Shown: positions 1-8,683 of the stretch, piece after piece
Position numbering within the stretch: position 1 is the stretch's first letter
Layout of the letters: each line of letters begins with the position of its first letter
Translations under genes and position numbers: made by a program
DNA from: Rhodospirillales bacterium
GTDB lineage: Bacteria; Pseudomonadota; Alphaproteobacteria; Rhodospirillales; WMHbin7
NCBI GenBank assembly: GCA_016214125.1
Contig: JACRPC010000017.1
Span: forward strand, 1-54,553
Direction: 5' to 3'
DNA: 54,553 bases
Notes under the pieces: generated by a model
The model's input: only the letters and a program-made list of their open reading frames with translations
The model's database searches: none
Told to the model about the DNA's origin: nothing

Positions 1-60
1 ACCTTTGGAGATATCGCCGTAAATCCGGCTGCGAAGATCGTTCGAATAGGCTCGTCCCAT
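1..60 (-). CDS. IS630-family transposase, N-terminal fragment (runs off left edge)
   Basis: Reading the minus strand from an ATG at 58-60 gives 20 codons beginning MGRAYSNDLRSRIYGDIS before the window ends. This matches the usual opening of IS630-type transposases (M-[AG]-R-x-[YL]-S-x-D-L-R-x-R), the start of the N-terminal helix-turn-helix that precedes the DDE catalytic domain. A strong ribosome site (GGAGGTGG) lies just upstream. Only the first 20 residues are visible, so whether the gene is intact cannot be judged. The family call rests on pattern recognition of this short stretch. Confidence 0.72.
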   Translation of the reverse strand, partial: MGRAYSNDLRSRIYGDISKG

Positions 61-127
61 GATCCACCTCCAATCAAGATGAATCACAAATTCGTAACCA
101 ATCCCTTAAGCCGATTCCGATTAAACG
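1..127 (-). mobile_element. End of an IS630-type insertion sequence
   Basis: The transposase start at 60 is preceded by about 70 bases that end in a motif reading GGAATCGGCTTAAGGGATT on the minus strand (about 99-117). This has the style of the terminal region seen next to alphaproteobacterial IS630 transposases. The outer boundary is probably near 120-130, just past the stop of the PrcB-like gene at 137. IS630 elements insert at TA, and a TA lies at 122-123. The exact end and the target duplication cannot be proven because the other end of the element is outside the window. Confidence 0.4.
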
Positions 128-136
128 CACGACGCT

Positions 137-736
137 CTAGTGCGGTCGGATGGGCGGCACGCCGACCGCGCTCTCGATCCGTCTCAGCTTGTCTTCCAGG
201 GTTCGAAGGTTATCCTGAAGGTGCTGAATCCGGCGCTCCTGCTCGTCAAGCGCCTTGGTCGTCGCGTTGGTCCGCGCGGTGATGCGACGAAACTCGCCTT
301 CCGGCACGATCAACGTTCGATCCCCGCCGCGCCGCTGGAAGGCGATCGCCAGTTCGGCGCCGACGTCGAAGCCTCGCACGGCATAGGGGGCGGTCAAGGC
401 CTGGGTGGCCGGGCCGGCCGGCGGCCGTTCCTCCCACTCGACCAGTTGGACGCCGTCGATCCGCGCTCCCAAGGTCAGCTCGATCCGATAGCCGCCCGTG
501 GACCGCGTGCCGAGAACGATGGCGGCGGCAATCTCGCCCTCGGCGAAGTTGGGCGGCGGCGGCGGCTCTTGGCCGATTTTCCTCCACAAGGCCTGCCACT
601 CGGTCGCCGTGCGCGCGACGTCAACCTGAAAGCGGGCGCCCGCGCCGGCGCTTCCCTGCCATTCCCGCTCGGCGGCCGCGGCGGCAAGGGGAACGATCAG
701 GCCGATCAGAAAGAGCGCGCGAAAAAGACCCGCCAT
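137..736 (-). CDS. PrcB-like exported protein (protease-complex-subunit fold)
   Basis: The 199-residue product starts with a clear signal peptide (hydrophobic residues 4-22, ending in a run of alanines). The centre carries the pattern AAAIVLGTRSTGGYRIEL, which resembles the PrcB C-terminal domain of exported proteins related to the PrcB subunit of a spirochaete protease complex. The C-terminal 45 residues are predicted coiled coil (TKALDEQERRIQHLQDNL and onwards). The ATG at 734-736 was chosen because it directly precedes the signal peptide; the longer open frame upstream is not needed. It is the last gene of a minus-strand run, 14 bases after the cytochrome b561 gene. The exact function is unknown, and a periplasmic role is inferred from the signal peptide. 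Confidence 0.65.
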   Translation of the reverse strand: MAGLFRALFLIGLIVPLAAAAAEREWQGSAGAGARFQVDVARTATEWQALWRKIGQEPPPPPNFAEGEIAAAIVLGTRSTGGYRIELTLGARIDGVQLVEWEERPPAGPATQALTAPYAVRGFDVGAELAIAFQRRGGDRTLIVPEGEFRRITARTNATTKALDEQERRIQHLQDNLRTLEDKLRRIESAVGVPPIRPH

Positions 737-750
737 CGACCCAATCTCCC

Positions 751-1323
751 TTAGCCAAAAGGACTCATCCGCCGCATCACATCGTTCTTCTTGACGACAT
801 GATGGCGGAGCGCCGCCAGCGCATGCACGACGACCAGCGCCAGCAAACCGTACGCCATCCAAAGATGGACGTCTTCGAAAAGGCGGAACCGGTCGCGGTT
901 GGGTTCGGCGAAGGCGTAGGGAATGGGCAGTAACCCGAACAGCTCGACCGCCTGGCGGCGCGGAAAGGCGCTGTGCATCAGCCAGCCGCCCAGGGTGATG
1001 GCGATCATCGCCAGATAAAGCGCCCAATGGCCGAGCGTGGCCGCCCGGTTCTCCCAGGCTTGCAGGCCCGGCGGATGATCGGGGGCGCGATTCATCGCCC
1101 GCCAGACAAGGCGCAGAAGCAGCGCCACTCCCAAATAATAGCCAATGACGCCATGCAGATGATATTGCGGCAGGCGCCCGGCCCGCTCGAGCAGATGCGT
1201 CATCCACCAGCCCTGGGCGGTGAGGCCCAGCACCAGGACGGCGCCAAGCCAGTGAAAAAGCTTGGCCGGCCAGCCCCAGCGATGGGCGCTGTTGCGGTAC
1301 GAGGGTTCGGCGGATTCGGTCAT
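751..1323 (-). CDS. Cytochrome b561 family protein
   Basis: This 190-residue membrane protein has four hydrophobic segments (roughly 20-40, 52-72, 92-112 and 147-170) and the histidines expected for two b hemes: FHW near the start of helix 1, HLHGVIGYY in helix 2, and VHLWMAYGLLALVVVHALAA in helix 4. Members of the family shuttle electrons between quinol and periplasmic acceptors. I chose the ATG at 1321-1323 because GGAAGG lies 8 bases upstream; a GTG at 1332 overlapping the DUF3750 stop is the alternative. It sits 6 bases after that stop and ahead of the PrcB-like gene, so all three are probably cotranscribed. Its electron donor and acceptor are not evident from the neighbours. Confidence 0.85.
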   Translation of the reverse strand: MTESAEPSYRNSAHRWGWPAKLFHWLGAVLVLGLTAQGWWMTHLLERAGRLPQYHLHGVIGYYLGVALLLRLVWRAMNRAPDHPPGLQAWENRAATLGHWALYLAMIAITLGGWLMHSAFPRRQAVELFGLLPIPYAFAEPNRDRFRLFEDVHLWMAYGLLALVVVHALAALRHHVVKKNDVMRRMSPFG

Positions 1324-1328
1324 GGCGC

Positions 1329-2096
1329 TCACCCTTCCCGTTTGACCTTATCCGGCCCCAGCCGGCCGGCCAGCGGCAGCTTGAGCGCCGGCCCGCGGGG
1401 CGAGAGGCCGAAGGAGAGGCCCAGGAGATTGACTTCGATCCCCTCCTCCCGGGCCAGCGAGACGCCGAACAGACCATAGAGGGAAAGCTGCCAGCCGGTG
1501 CCGCTGGGGGTTTCGGCCAACAGCGCACCGTCGGGCAGAAAATCCTTGCCGATGGCAGTGGGCGGCAATTCGAGCCGCAGCTCGGGCACCTGGCGCGCCA
1601 CATGGGCGATGAAGGTGTTGCTGTTGGGACCCGGCCACATCGTGTAGTCCAAGGGATAGGGATAGGTCTCGACGGCGGCGGCGATCTTCTCGATCACCGC
1701 GTCAACACCTTCGCCCCGCATCTCGGCCAGAAGCTCAGGCGCGTTGCCGAACCAGCGCGCGTCGGGCGCCCGGTCGGAATTGACCACCACCGGCAGACCG
1801 CGCCGCGCCCGCCAGCCGATCACTTCGGTAACGACATATTGCTTGGCGTCGCTCGGCTTGACCGCAATCCAACTGTGGACGCCAAAGGCGCCGCGCCAGC
1901 CCCAGGTGCGCGCCGCATAGACCTGGACGATCGCCTCGGCATGGGTGACCGGATCGGGCGCCAGCCCCACCGGCGCGCGGCTGGCGGTCTGCCAATCGGC
2001 GGCGCCAGCGCGGGCAAACAGTCCCGCCGCCCCGGCCGCCAACAGGCCAAGCAGCGACAGTTTGAGGCCGACGCGCGTTTTATTTCTTCGGGACAT
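1329..2096 (-). CDS. DUF3750 family protein
   Basis: The 255-residue product is recognised as DUF3750, an uncharacterised proteobacterial family. It has an N-terminal hydrophobic segment (about 10-32) that could be a signal peptide or anchor, followed by the conserved stretches VYAARTWGWRGAFGVHSWIA, VTEVIGWR and YTMWPGPNSNTFI. The histidine in GVHSW and the asparagines of PGPNSNTF are conserved-looking polar positions, but no catalytic role is established. The gene overlaps the SH3-lipoprotein gene by 17 bases upstream and lies next to cytochrome b561 downstream, which fits a cell-envelope operon. No biochemical function can be assigned. Confidence 0.75.
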   Translation of the reverse strand: MSRRNKTRVGLKLSLLGLLAAGAAGLFARAGAADWQTASRAPVGLAPDPVTHAEAIVQVYAARTWGWRGAFGVHSWIAVKPSDAKQYVVTEVIGWRARRGLPVVVNSDRAPDARWFGNAPELLAEMRGEGVDAVIEKIAAAVETYPYPLDYTMWPGPNSNTFIAHVARQVPELRLELPPTAIGKDFLPDGALLAETPSGTGWQLSLYGLFGVSLAREEGIEVNLLGLSFGLSPRGPALKLPLAGRLGPDKVKREG

Positions 2097-2631
2097 CCTT
2101 GCCTTCAGGCGGCAACGGCTTGGCGGCCAGCGCCCCCGGCACGTCGATCAGGGCGGCGCGGTATTCGATCCAACCCGGCTGGGGCGCGATCAGGCGGTAC
2201 CAGGTGTTGAGGCGCTCGGCGATGGTGATCGCGGTTCCCTTCTCGATCTCGCCCAGCTTTTTCGGCTCGGTGGTGGCGCTCGACCACAAGGTTGCCTTGT
2301 CGACCAGCGTGGCCGGGATCGGGATCGGCGGTCCCTTGGGTTGCGGCGGCGGCTCGACGGCGACGAACTCCGCCTTCACCCAGCCATTGCCGACGCCGCC
2401 GGCGCCCCCCAGATCGACCCGGTACCAATCGCTCTGGGAATCGACCAGCAGGAACAGCGAATTGCGGAAGGCGACGGTCAGCACCGTGGAATCCAGGCTG
2501 GGATTGATCCGCACATTGACGTCGCCGGTAGCCATGCCCATCAGCCGCGGCGGCTCGGGCGGCGGCGGCGGCTTGGCGGCGCAGGCGCCGAGCAGAAGAG
2601 TAAGACCCAGAACGACAAGACGCATCGGCAT
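2080..2631 (-). CDS. SH3-domain lipoprotein
   Basis: The product is 183 residues. It starts with a lipoprotein signal whose lipobox reads LLGAC (cysteine near residue 17), followed by a proline-rich linker. Residues about 35-95 form one bacterial SH3-like repeat (GDVNVRINPSLDSTVLTVAF, then DWYRVDLG and GNGWVKAEFV). Residues about 110-160 look like a second SH3-like unit (KATLWSSATTEPKKLGEIEK, then WYRLIAPQPGWIE). Such domains usually bind peptidoglycan or act as adaptors. The ATG at 2629-2631 has GAGGA five bases upstream; a second ATG two codons later is possible. It begins 8 bases after the RidA stop and overlaps DUF3750 by 17 bases. The substrate is unknown. Confidence 0.75.
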   Translation of the reverse strand: MPMRLVVLGLTLLLGACAAKPPPPPEPPRLMGMATGDVNVRINPSLDSTVLTVAFRNSLFLLVDSQSDWYRVDLGGAGGVGNGWVKAEFVAVEPPPQPKGPPIPIPATLVDKATLWSSATTEPKKLGEIEKGTAITIAERLNTWYRLIAPQPGWIEYRAALIDVPGALAAKPLPPEGKDVPKK

Positions 2632-2639
2632 GGCGGTCC

Positions 2640-3104
2640 TCATCCGATCTCGAACAAGGCGTCGATTTCGACCGCCGCGCCCAGGGGCAGCGAGGGCGCG
2701 CCGACCGCGAAACGGGCGTGGCGGCCGGCCTCGGCGAAGGCCTCGACCATCAGGTCGGAGGCGCCGTTGATCACCTTGGGATGATCGGTGAATTCGGGTG
2801 TGCAAGCGACGAAGCCGCCCAGCTTGACCACCCGGCGCACCCGGTCGAGATCGCCGGCTAGCGCCGCCTTGGCCTGGGCGATCAGATTGAGGCCGCAAAG
2901 CTGGGCCGCCTGATAGCCCTGCTCCAAGCTCACCCCGTCACCTAACCGGCCGGTGACCTGCATCTTGCCCTCGCGCGCCGGCACTTGGCCCGACACGAAG
3001 AGCAGCGAGCCGGTGAGAACATAAGGCACGTAATTGGCCACTGGCGCGTTGGCGGGCGGCAGCGTGATTCCCTTCTCGGCCAGACGGCGTTCGACGGCGC
3101 TCAT
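2640..3104 (-). CDS. RidA family protein (YjgF/YER057c/UK114)
   Basis: The 154-residue product shows the Rid fold signature. The N-terminal part has VLTGSLLFVSGQVPAREGK, and near the end ARFAVGAPSLPLGAAVEID carries the arginine used by RidA enzymes to bind the carboxylate of 2-aminoacrylate or related imines. It fits the longer RidA-like subgroup (about 150 residues) rather than the 128-residue archetype, so imine deaminase activity is likely but not certain. GGGAGA lies 7 bases before the ATG. It follows the SGNH hydrolase by 12 bases and precedes the SH3 lipoprotein by 8, within one minus-strand operon. It probably acts in the cytoplasm. Confidence 0.88.
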   Translation of the reverse strand: MSAVERRLAEKGITLPPANAPVANYVPYVLTGSLLFVSGQVPAREGKMQVTGRLGDGVSLEQGYQAAQLCGLNLIAQAKAALAGDLDRVRRVVKLGGFVACTPEFTDHPKVINGASDLMVEAFAEAGRHARFAVGAPSLPLGAAVEIDALFEIG

Positions 3105-3116
3105 GCCAGATTCTCC

Positions 3117-4169
3117 CTAACGAAGGGTTTCCTTCAGGGCGGCGAACAGGAAACGACCGATCCGCTCGGCGCCCTGGGGCGTGTTGTGGACATGATCGTA
3201 GAAGTCGCCGGGCGCAAACTCAAGCCCGCCGGCCAGATCGACCACCGTGGCGCCCAGGGCGCGGCCGGTTTCGATCGTAACGGCGTTGTAGAGCCCGAGC
3301 AGGATGGCGTTGTCGACCCCGTTCAGGCCGCCCTCGCTTTCCGCCAAACCCTCGAGCCGACCCTCGCGCCGGCGCCAATCGCCATGGCGCTGGGTGATTA
3401 GAATCGGCTGGGCACCCATTTTGCGGATCGCCGCCACCAGGGCGGCCAAACGCTCCTTGTAGGCGGCGAGCGCCTGGGCGCGATGGGCCGGCCAATCGGG
3501 GCGCGAAGGCTGGTCGGTCCATCGGGCCCGCTCGTAATCGACCTTTTGGTGGGTCATGCGGCCCTGATTGGCGGCCAGCCAACCCGAGACGGTGCGGCCC
3601 AGGCGATATAGGGCGCTCTTGCGCCTTATGTGGTGCTGGAACGAGGGAAAGCGGTCAAGCACGTCGGCGTTGGCGCCCGCCTCGACCAGAATGTCGTTCA
3701 TGCCGACATAGGCCAGCACCCATGTCGGCCGAAGGCCGGGAATCTTGGGAAACCAACGTTCGAAGGCCGCAAGATGGCCGATGGTGCTTTGGCCGTCGAT
3801 GGCGGCGTTGGCGTAGATGAGCGGCCGCCCGGCCTCGGCCAGGGCGCGGGCAAGCACCGCCTGCCAGCTCTTCTCCTCGGCCAGGTAGATCTGGTTGGTG
3901 GTGCTGCCGCCGATGGTGAGAAGCTCGATGCGCGACGGATCGCCGCCGTAATCGCCGCGCAGGCCGAAGCGGTCGCGGCGATAGACGATCGCGCCGCCGC
4001 CCGGATAAAGATGATCGGCCCGGTAGCGGATTTCGATGTTGCGTTGGACATTGAGCGCCGCCAGCCCGTCGCCGCCCAGCCATTCGCCGAAGACCAGTTC
4101 GACCGCCAGCGCGCCCGCCAGCAGCAGGCCCAGATTGACGGCGAGGAGGACGGCAATGCGACGAAACAT
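3117..4169 (-). CDS. SGNH/GDSL-type hydrolase, membrane-anchored or exported
   Basis: The 350-residue product has one N-terminal hydrophobic helix (about 4-26) and then an SGNH hydrolase domain. Visible blocks are LTIGGSTTNQ (block I serine near residue 89), NAAIDGQST (block II glycine), VGMNDI (block III asparagine near 158) and DHVHNTPQG near the C-terminus (block V aspartate and histidine). All four catalytic positions are present. Substrates of this family are esters, often O-acyl groups on polysaccharides or peptidoglycan; which one applies here is unknown. The ATG at 4167-4169 overlaps the toxin stop as ATGA, which fixes the start and couples translation to the toxin-antitoxin pair upstream, an unusual partner. 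Confidence 0.82.
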   Translation of the reverse strand: MFRRIAVLLAVNLGLLLAGALAVELVFGEWLGGDGLAALNVQRNIEIRYRADHLYPGGGAIVYRRDRFGLRGDYGGDPSRIELLTIGGSTTNQIYLAEEKSWQAVLARALAEAGRPLIYANAAIDGQSTIGHLAAFERWFPKIPGLRPTWVLAYVGMNDILVEAGANADVLDRFPSFQHHIRRKSALYRLGRTVSGWLAANQGRMTHQKVDYERARWTDQPSRPDWPAHRAQALAAYKERLAALVAAIRKMGAQPILITQRHGDWRRREGRLEGLAESEGGLNGVDNAILLGLYNAVTIETGRALGATVVDLAGGLEFAPGDFYDHVHNTPQGAERIGRFLFAALKETLR

Positions 4170-4519
4170 CAGCCGACGAGGAATTGGCGCAATTGGGCGA
4201 TCACGCCGTTGCGTTCGGCCATGGTGATTTCGCCCAGCCGATGGGATATTTGCCCCGATCCCAACGTCGCCAAACGAGCAACACGGATCACGCAACCCTC
4301 GGGCAGGCCAGCCTTTTTGGGGTTTCCAATCGGCAAATCATCAGGCCGCAGGCCCGCCTTCGCCGTGGTGATCATAACGACGAAATATATTCCATGCCGG
4401 GCATGCAAGGCCTCCGTCGATACGATCAGGCCGGGTCGACGCTTCGCTTCGAGGCCTTCGACAAACGGATAGGGAATGGCGACGACATCCCGGCGCTTAT
4501 AGATCACGGAAGGCCTCAT
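4169..4519 (-). CDS. PemK/MazF-type toxin
   Basis: The 116-residue product has the MazF/PemK layout: a basic N-terminal strand YKRRDVVAIPYPFVEG, then KRRPGLIVSTE, then a C-terminal region with CVIRVARLATLGSGQISHRLG. Family members are ribosome-dependent or ribosome-independent RNases that cut mRNA at short motifs. The arginine of RRPGLIVS and the serine/threonine region match family positions loosely. The start is either the ATG at 4519 or a GTG at 4507 with GAGG six bases upstream; both lie inside the antitoxin gene. The reading frame overlaps the antitoxin end by 23 bases and the SGNH gene by one base. The toxin call is strong; the RNA target is unknown. Confidence 0.82.
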   Translation of the reverse strand: MRPSVIYKRRDVVAIPYPFVEGLEAKRRPGLIVSTEALHARHGIYFVVMITTAKAGLRPDDLPIGNPKKAGLPEGCVIRVARLATLGSGQISHRLGEITMAERNGVIAQLRQFLVG

Positions 4520-4745
4520 CGGCCTCGGGAGCATCCCAATCGGAAAAGGCCTCTTGGGCCAAGCGAAGAAATTTTTTGTCCGGCGGCGATGCGCGCCGCA
4601 AGACAATGGTGTCGTTGGCAATTGAATATACGATTGTCTCGCCGGGGCCAACCCCAAGCCGTTCGCGCACCAACACCGGCAGGGTTACCCGTCCATGGGC
4701 ACCGACCCGGCTGGTCAAAGGCACAGAGGCTTCATTGCGGCGCAT
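4497..4745 (-). CDS. AbrB/MazE-type antitoxin
   Basis: This 82-residue protein carries a SpoVT-AbrB swapped-hairpin DNA-binding domain in residues about 10-50 (RVGAHGRVTLPVLVRERLGV, then GPGETIVYSI). An acidic C-terminal tail (SDWDAPEADEAFRDL) would bind and block the toxin. It precedes the MazF-type gene and overlaps it, the normal antitoxin-first order. No clear ribosome site precedes the ATG at 4743-4745; instead a promoter-like TATCTT lies seven bases before it, so the mRNA may be leaderless. Autoregulation of the operon by the AbrB domain is expected from the family but no operator was identified with confidence. Confidence 0.85.
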   Translation of the reverse strand: MRRNEASVPLTSRVGAHGRVTLPVLVRERLGVGPGETIVYSIANDTIVLRRASPPDKKFLRLAQEAFSDWDAPEADEAFRDL

Positions 4746-4752
4746 GGTTTAC

Positions 4753-4781
4753 AAGATAAGCCATACGCCGCTCTTCGACAA
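4753..4781 (-). promoter_or_regulatory. Candidate promoter of the toxin-antitoxin operon
   Basis: On the minus strand TTGTCG (4776-4781) and TATCTT (4753-4758) are separated by exactly 17 bases. The -10 element ends 7 bases before the antitoxin ATG, so transcription would begin at or next to the start codon. The promoter sits wholly in the 51-base gap after the nrdJ stop. Confidence 0.5.
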
Positions 4782-4796
4782 TCCCCGGGCCTTACC

Positions 4797-7700
4797 TCAC
4801 GAACAGCCCGAGGTGGCGCCGCAGGTGTTGCATTTGAGGCAGGTGCCGTTGCGCACCAGGGTGAAGTTGCCGCATTCGGGGCAGGCGTCGCCTTCATAGC
4901 CCTTGAGGCGGGCCTGGCGGATTTGTTCCACCTTGGCGTCGAACTGGGCGATCATCGCCGAATCGATCACCGCCCCGGCGGCCTCGGCGCCCACCGCCGT
5001 CTGCATCAGGCCGGTTTCGGCGGCCCGGCCCTTGTTGGCGTTGGCGCCGCCGTTCAGCACATAGAAATTGTTGCGCACATAGCCGCGGCTGGTGATGCGC
5101 TCGACCACCGCGCCCAGATTGGCGCCGTAGGCCGGCCGTTCGGTGAGATCGCCCTCGCCGTGGCCGCGGCCCAAACTGTCGGGCTTGAGATCGTCGGGCT
5201 CGACATGGGCGAGATCCTGGCGGCCGAGATAGGAGATCGCCAGTTCGCGGAAGATGTAGTCGAGGATCGAGGTCGCCATCTTGATCGCCGAATTGCCCTC
5301 GACGATGCCCGAGGGATCGAAGCGGGTGAAGGTGAAGGCCTCGACGAATTCGTCAAGCGGCACCCCGTATTGCAGGCCGATCGAGATGGCGATGGCGAAA
5401 TTGTTCATCAGGCTGCGGAAGGCGGCGCCCTCCTTGTGCATGTCGATGAAGATCTCGCCGATGCGGCCGTCCTCGTACTCGCCGGTGCGCAGATACACCT
5501 TGTGGCCGCCGACGATCGATTTCTGGGTGTAGCCCTTGCGCCGGTCGGGCAGACGGCGGCGCTGGGCGGTGATGATGCGCTCGACGATGCGCTCGGCCAC
5601 CGCTTCGGTGCGCGCCGCCATGCTGGGCGGGTGGGCTTGGACGCGGGCTTCGGCCTCCTCCTCGTCCTCCTCGGGCAGATAGGCGGCGGAAAGCGGCTGC
5701 GAAAGCTTGGAGCCGTCGCGATACAGCGCGTTGGCCTTCAGGCCCAACCGCCAGGAAAGCAGATAGGCTTCCTTGCACTGCTCGACGGTGGCGCTGTTGG
5801 GCATGTTGATGGTCTTCGAGATCGCGCCGGTGATGAAGGGCTGCGCCGCCGCCATCATGCGGATGTGGCTTTCCACCGACAGATAGCGGGTGCCGATGCG
5901 GCCGCAGGGGTTGGCGCAATCGAAGACCGGCAGATGCTCGGGCTTCAGGGCCGGCGCGCCTTCCAGCGTCATCGCCCCGCAGCAATGGGTGTTGGCGGCC
6001 TCGATCTCGGCCTTGGAAAAGCCCAGTTCGGTCAGCATGTCGAAGGAAAGATCGTCGAGCCTTGCCGGCTGGAATTTGAGCACGCGGGTGCAGAAATCCT
6101 CGCCCAGCGTCCATTTGTTGAAGGCGAATTTGATGTCGAAGGCGTTGGCGAGCGCCCCTTCCAGGCGGGCCAGCGCGTCGTCGTCGAAGCCCTTGGCGCG
6201 CAAGCTGGCGTGGTTGATCTGGGGCGCGTCGCGCAGCGTGCCGTGGCCGACCGCGTACGCCACGATGGCGTCGCGCTCGGCCTCGGAATAGCCCATGGTC
6301 TTGAGCGCGTCGGGCACCATGCGGTTGATGATCTTGAAATAGCCGCCGCCCGCCAGCTTCTTGAATTTGACGATGGCGAAATCGGGCTCGATGCCGGTGG
6401 TGTCGCAATCCATCACCAGGCCGATGGTGCCGGTAGGCGCGATCACGCTCACCTGGGCGTTGCGGAAGCCGTGCTTCTCGCCCTGCTCGAGCGCCAAGTC
6501 CCAGGCGCGTCTGGCCGCCTCGACCAAGGCGGCGTCGGGGCAGTTGGCGGCGTCCAAGGGCACCGGCAGCGTGGAGAGATTCTCGTAGCCCTGGAAATCG
6601 CCCCGGGCGGCGCGGCGATGGTTGCGGATGACCCGCAGCATCGGATCGCGGTTCTTGCCGAAAGCGGGAAAGGCGCCCAGTTCCTGGGCCATTTCGGCCG
6701 AAGCGGCGTAGCCGGCGCCGGTCATCAGGGCGGTGATGGCGGCACACAGCGCGCGGCCGCGCTCGCTGTCATAGGGAATGCCCATCGCCATCAGAAGGCC
6801 GCCGATGTTGGCGTAGCCCAGGCCAAGGGTGCGGAAACGGAAGGACAGCTCGGCGATCTTCTGCGAGGGGAATTGGGCCATCAGGACCGAGATTTCCAAC
6901 ACGATGGTCCACAGCCTTGTGGCGTGTTCGAAGGCCTTGATGTCGAAACCGCCCTGGGCGTCGCGGAAGGCCAGCAAATTGAGCGAGGCCAGATTGCAGG
7001 CGGTGTCGTCCAGGAACATGTATTCCGAACAGGGGTTGGAGGCGTTGATCCGCCCCGAGTCCGGACAGGTGTGCCAATCGTTGATGGTGGTGTCGAACTG
7101 CAAGCCCGGATCGGCGCAGGCCCAGGCGGCGTAGCCGATGCGGTCCCACAGCTCGCGGGCCTTCAGGGTCTTGGCGACCTTGCCGCCGTGACGGCGCACC
7201 AGATTCCAGTCGCCGTCCGATTGCACGGCGCGCATGAAGGCGTCGGTCAGGCGGACCGAGTTGTTGGAATTCTGGCCGGAAACGGTGACGTAGGCCTCGG
7301 AATCCCAATCGGTGTCGAAGATCGGGAATTCGATCGAGGCGAAGCCCTGGCGGGCGAACTGGATGGCGCGCTGGATGTAGTTCTCGGGGATCATCGCCTT
7401 GCGGGCGCCCAGGATCGCCTTCTTCAGGCTCTTGTTGACCAGGGGATCGAAGCGCGATTCGGCCTTGGCGCCCTCGTCGGCGCCGTCCCAGTGCCGGCAG
7501 GCCTTGAGAATCTCGTTCAGATGCTTGTTGGCCAGCTTGGAGCCAGCGACCAGCGCCGCCACCTTCTGCTCCTCGATCACCTTCCAGTCGATGTAGGATT
7601 CGATGTCGGGATGATCGACATCGACCACCACCATCTTGGCGGCGCGGCGCGTGGTGCCGCCCGACTTGATGGCGCCGGCGGCACGATCGCCGATCTTCAA

Positions 7701-8471
7701 GAAGCTCATCAGGCCCGAGGATTTGCCGCCGCCCGACAAAGGCTCGTTCTCGCCCCGAAGCTTGGAGAAGTTGGTGCCGGTGCCCGAACCGTATTTGAAC
7801 AGGCGGGCTTCGCGCACCCACAAATCCATAATGCCGCCTTCGTTGACCAGATCGTCTTCGATCGACTGGATGAAGCAGGCGTGCGGCTGCGGGTGCTCGT
7901 AGGCCGAGGCCGACTTGACCAGTTCGCCCGACATGTAATCGATGTAGAAATGGCCTTGCGACGGGCCGTCGATGCCATAGGCCCAATGCAGCCCGGTGTT
8001 GAACCATTGCGGGCTGTTGGGGGCGCCCATTTGGCGGGCCAGCATGGCGCACATCTCGTCGAAGAAGGCCCTTGCGTCGCGTTCGGTGTCGAAATAGCCG
8101 CCCTTCCAGCCCCAATAGGTCCAGGTGCCGGCCAGCCGGTCGAAGACCTGCATGGCGCTGGTTTCGCCGGCCTGACGCTCTTTCTCGGGCAGACGATTCA
8201 AGGCCTCGTCGTCGGGCATGCGCCGCCACAGCCAGCTTGGCACATCGGCCTCTTCGACCGGCTTCAGGCGCACCGGCAAACCCTTGCGGCGGAAATATTT
8301 CTGCGCCAGCACGTCGGACGCCACCTGCGACCAATCGGTGGGCACCAGGATGTCGTCTTGCTTGAAGACCACCGAACCGTCGGGATTGCGTATTTCGCTG
8401 GAAACTCGTCGGAATTCAATCCCATCGTAGGGAGATTTGCCTTCGACCGTCAATTTCCGCTCGATACGCAT
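4797..8471 (-). CDS. nrdJ: Vitamin B12-dependent (class II) ribonucleotide reductase
   Basis: The 1224-residue product is a class II NrdJ, which reduces ribonucleotides to deoxyribonucleotides using adenosylcobalamin and works with or without oxygen. The N-terminal region includes [20 protein letters not shown] and [15 protein letters not shown]. Central motifs include [20 protein letters not shown] with active-site cysteine and glutamate, and [19 protein letters not shown]. The C-terminus has the cysteine cluster [20 protein letters not shown], typical of the redox-active tail in this family. Length is normal and no intein is apparent. An AGG-type ribosome site lies six bases before the ATG. 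NrdR-like boxes sit upstream. No cobalamin riboswitch was recognised. Confidence 0.96.
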   Translation of the reverse strand: MRIERKLTVEGKSPYDGIEFRRVSSEIRNPDGSVVFKQDDILVPTDWSQVASDVLAQKYFRRKGLPVRLKPVEEADVPSWLWRRMPDDEALNRLPEKERQAGETSAMQVFDRLAGTWTYWGWKGGYFDTERDARAFFDEMCAMLARQMGAPNSPQWFNTGLHWAYGIDGPSQGHFYIDYMSGELVKSASAYEHPQPHACFIQSIEDDLVNEGGIMDLWVREARLFKYGSGTGTNFSKLRGENEPLSGGGKSSGLMSFLKIGDRAAGAIKSGGTTRRAAKMVVVDVDHPDIESYIDWKVIEEQKVAALVAGSKLANKHLNEILKACRHWDGADEGAKAESRFDPLVNKSLKKAILGARKAMIPENYIQRAIQFARQGFASIEFPIFDTDWDSEAYVTVSGQNSNNSVRLTDAFMRAVQSDGDWNLVRRHGGKVAKTLKARELWDRIGYAAWACADPGLQFDTTINDWHTCPDSGRINASNPCSEYMFLDDTACNLASLNLLAFRDAQGGFDIKAFEHATRLWTIVLEISVLMAQFPSQKIAELSFRFRTLGLGYANIGGLLMAMGIPYDSERGRALCAAITALMTGAGYAASAEMAQELGAFPAFGKNRDPMLRVIRNHRRAARGDFQGYENLSTLPVPLDAANCPDAALVEAARRAWDLALEQGEKHGFRNAQVSVIAPTGTIGLVMDCDTTGIEPDFAIVKFKKLAGGGYFKIINRMVPDALKTMGYSEAERDAIVAYAVGHGTLRDAPQINHASLRAKGFDDDALARLEGALANAFDIKFAFNKWTLGEDFCTRVLKFQPARLDDLSFDMLTELGFSKAEIEAANTHCCGAMTLEGAPALKPEHLPVFDCANPCGRIGTRYLSVESHIRMMAAAQPFITGAISKTINMPNSATVEQCKEAYLLSWRLGLKANALYRDGSKLSQPLSAAYLPEEDEEEAEARVQAHPPSMAARTEAVAERIVERIITAQRRRLPDRRKGYTQKSIVGGHKVYLRTGEYEDGRIGEIFIDMHKEGAAFRSLMNNFAIAISIGLQYGVPLDEFVEAFTFTRFDPSGIVEGNSAIKMATSILDYIFRELAISYLGRQDLAHVEPDDLKPDSLGRGHGEGDLTERPAYGANLGAVVERITSRGYVRNNFYVLNGGANANKGRAAETGLMQTAVGAEAAGAVIDSAMIAQFDAKVEQIRQARLKGYEGDACPECGNFTLVRNGTCLKCNTCGATSGCS

Positions 8472-8524
8472 GCAAAACCTCGTTTCCAGACGTTTTATGG
8501 TTCCCGTTCAAACGCGGGGTAAGG

Positions 8525-8569
8525 CGCTAGATATTGTGGTGTGCCCCCGAAGAGCCGCTACATTATGAC
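8525..8569 (-). promoter_or_regulatory. Tandem NrdR-like boxes over the nrdJ promoter
   Basis: On the minus strand CACAATATCTAGCG (8525-8538) fits the NrdR consensus CACwATATmTwGTG at all but one position. A weaker copy at 8556-8569 starts exactly 31 bases away, which is the usual three-turn spacing of NrdR pairs. The weaker copy overlaps a -10-like CATAAT (8562-8567), with TTGCCG 15 bases further upstream, so binding would block transcription of nrdJ. The first box is a confident match; the second relies on spacing. Confidence 0.55.
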
Positions 8570-8606
8570 AAGCCTGTAACATCGGCAACCCTAATTCCGC
8601 CTGCGT

Positions 8607-8620
8607 AACTAGATGTAGTA
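8607..8620 (-). promoter_or_regulatory. Possible third NrdR-like box
   Basis: The minus strand reads TACTACATCTAGTT, matching 11 of 14 positions of CACwATATmTwGTG. It lies 51 bases beyond the second box of the tandem pair, which is not a standard spacing, so it may be an accessory site or chance. It sits in an AT-richer part of the gap between nrdJ and the NDUFA12-like gene. Confidence 0.3.
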
Positions 8621-8683
8621 TTAACAATTTTTTAGCATCGCATGATATAGCAGGCGGTACGCGCCTTTGCGGGACTTTCCCAC

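Noticed and set aside
4520-4657. A longer toxin reading frame starting at 4657
   Set aside because: It runs through the whole antitoxin gene and the extra residues do not resemble MazF; the family N-terminus begins near 4519.
4695-8522. A 1275-codon open frame on the plus strand opposite nrdJ
   Set aside because: It mirrors the codon bias of the real minus-strand NrdJ gene, has no recognisable domain, and such shadows are common in GC-rich DNA.
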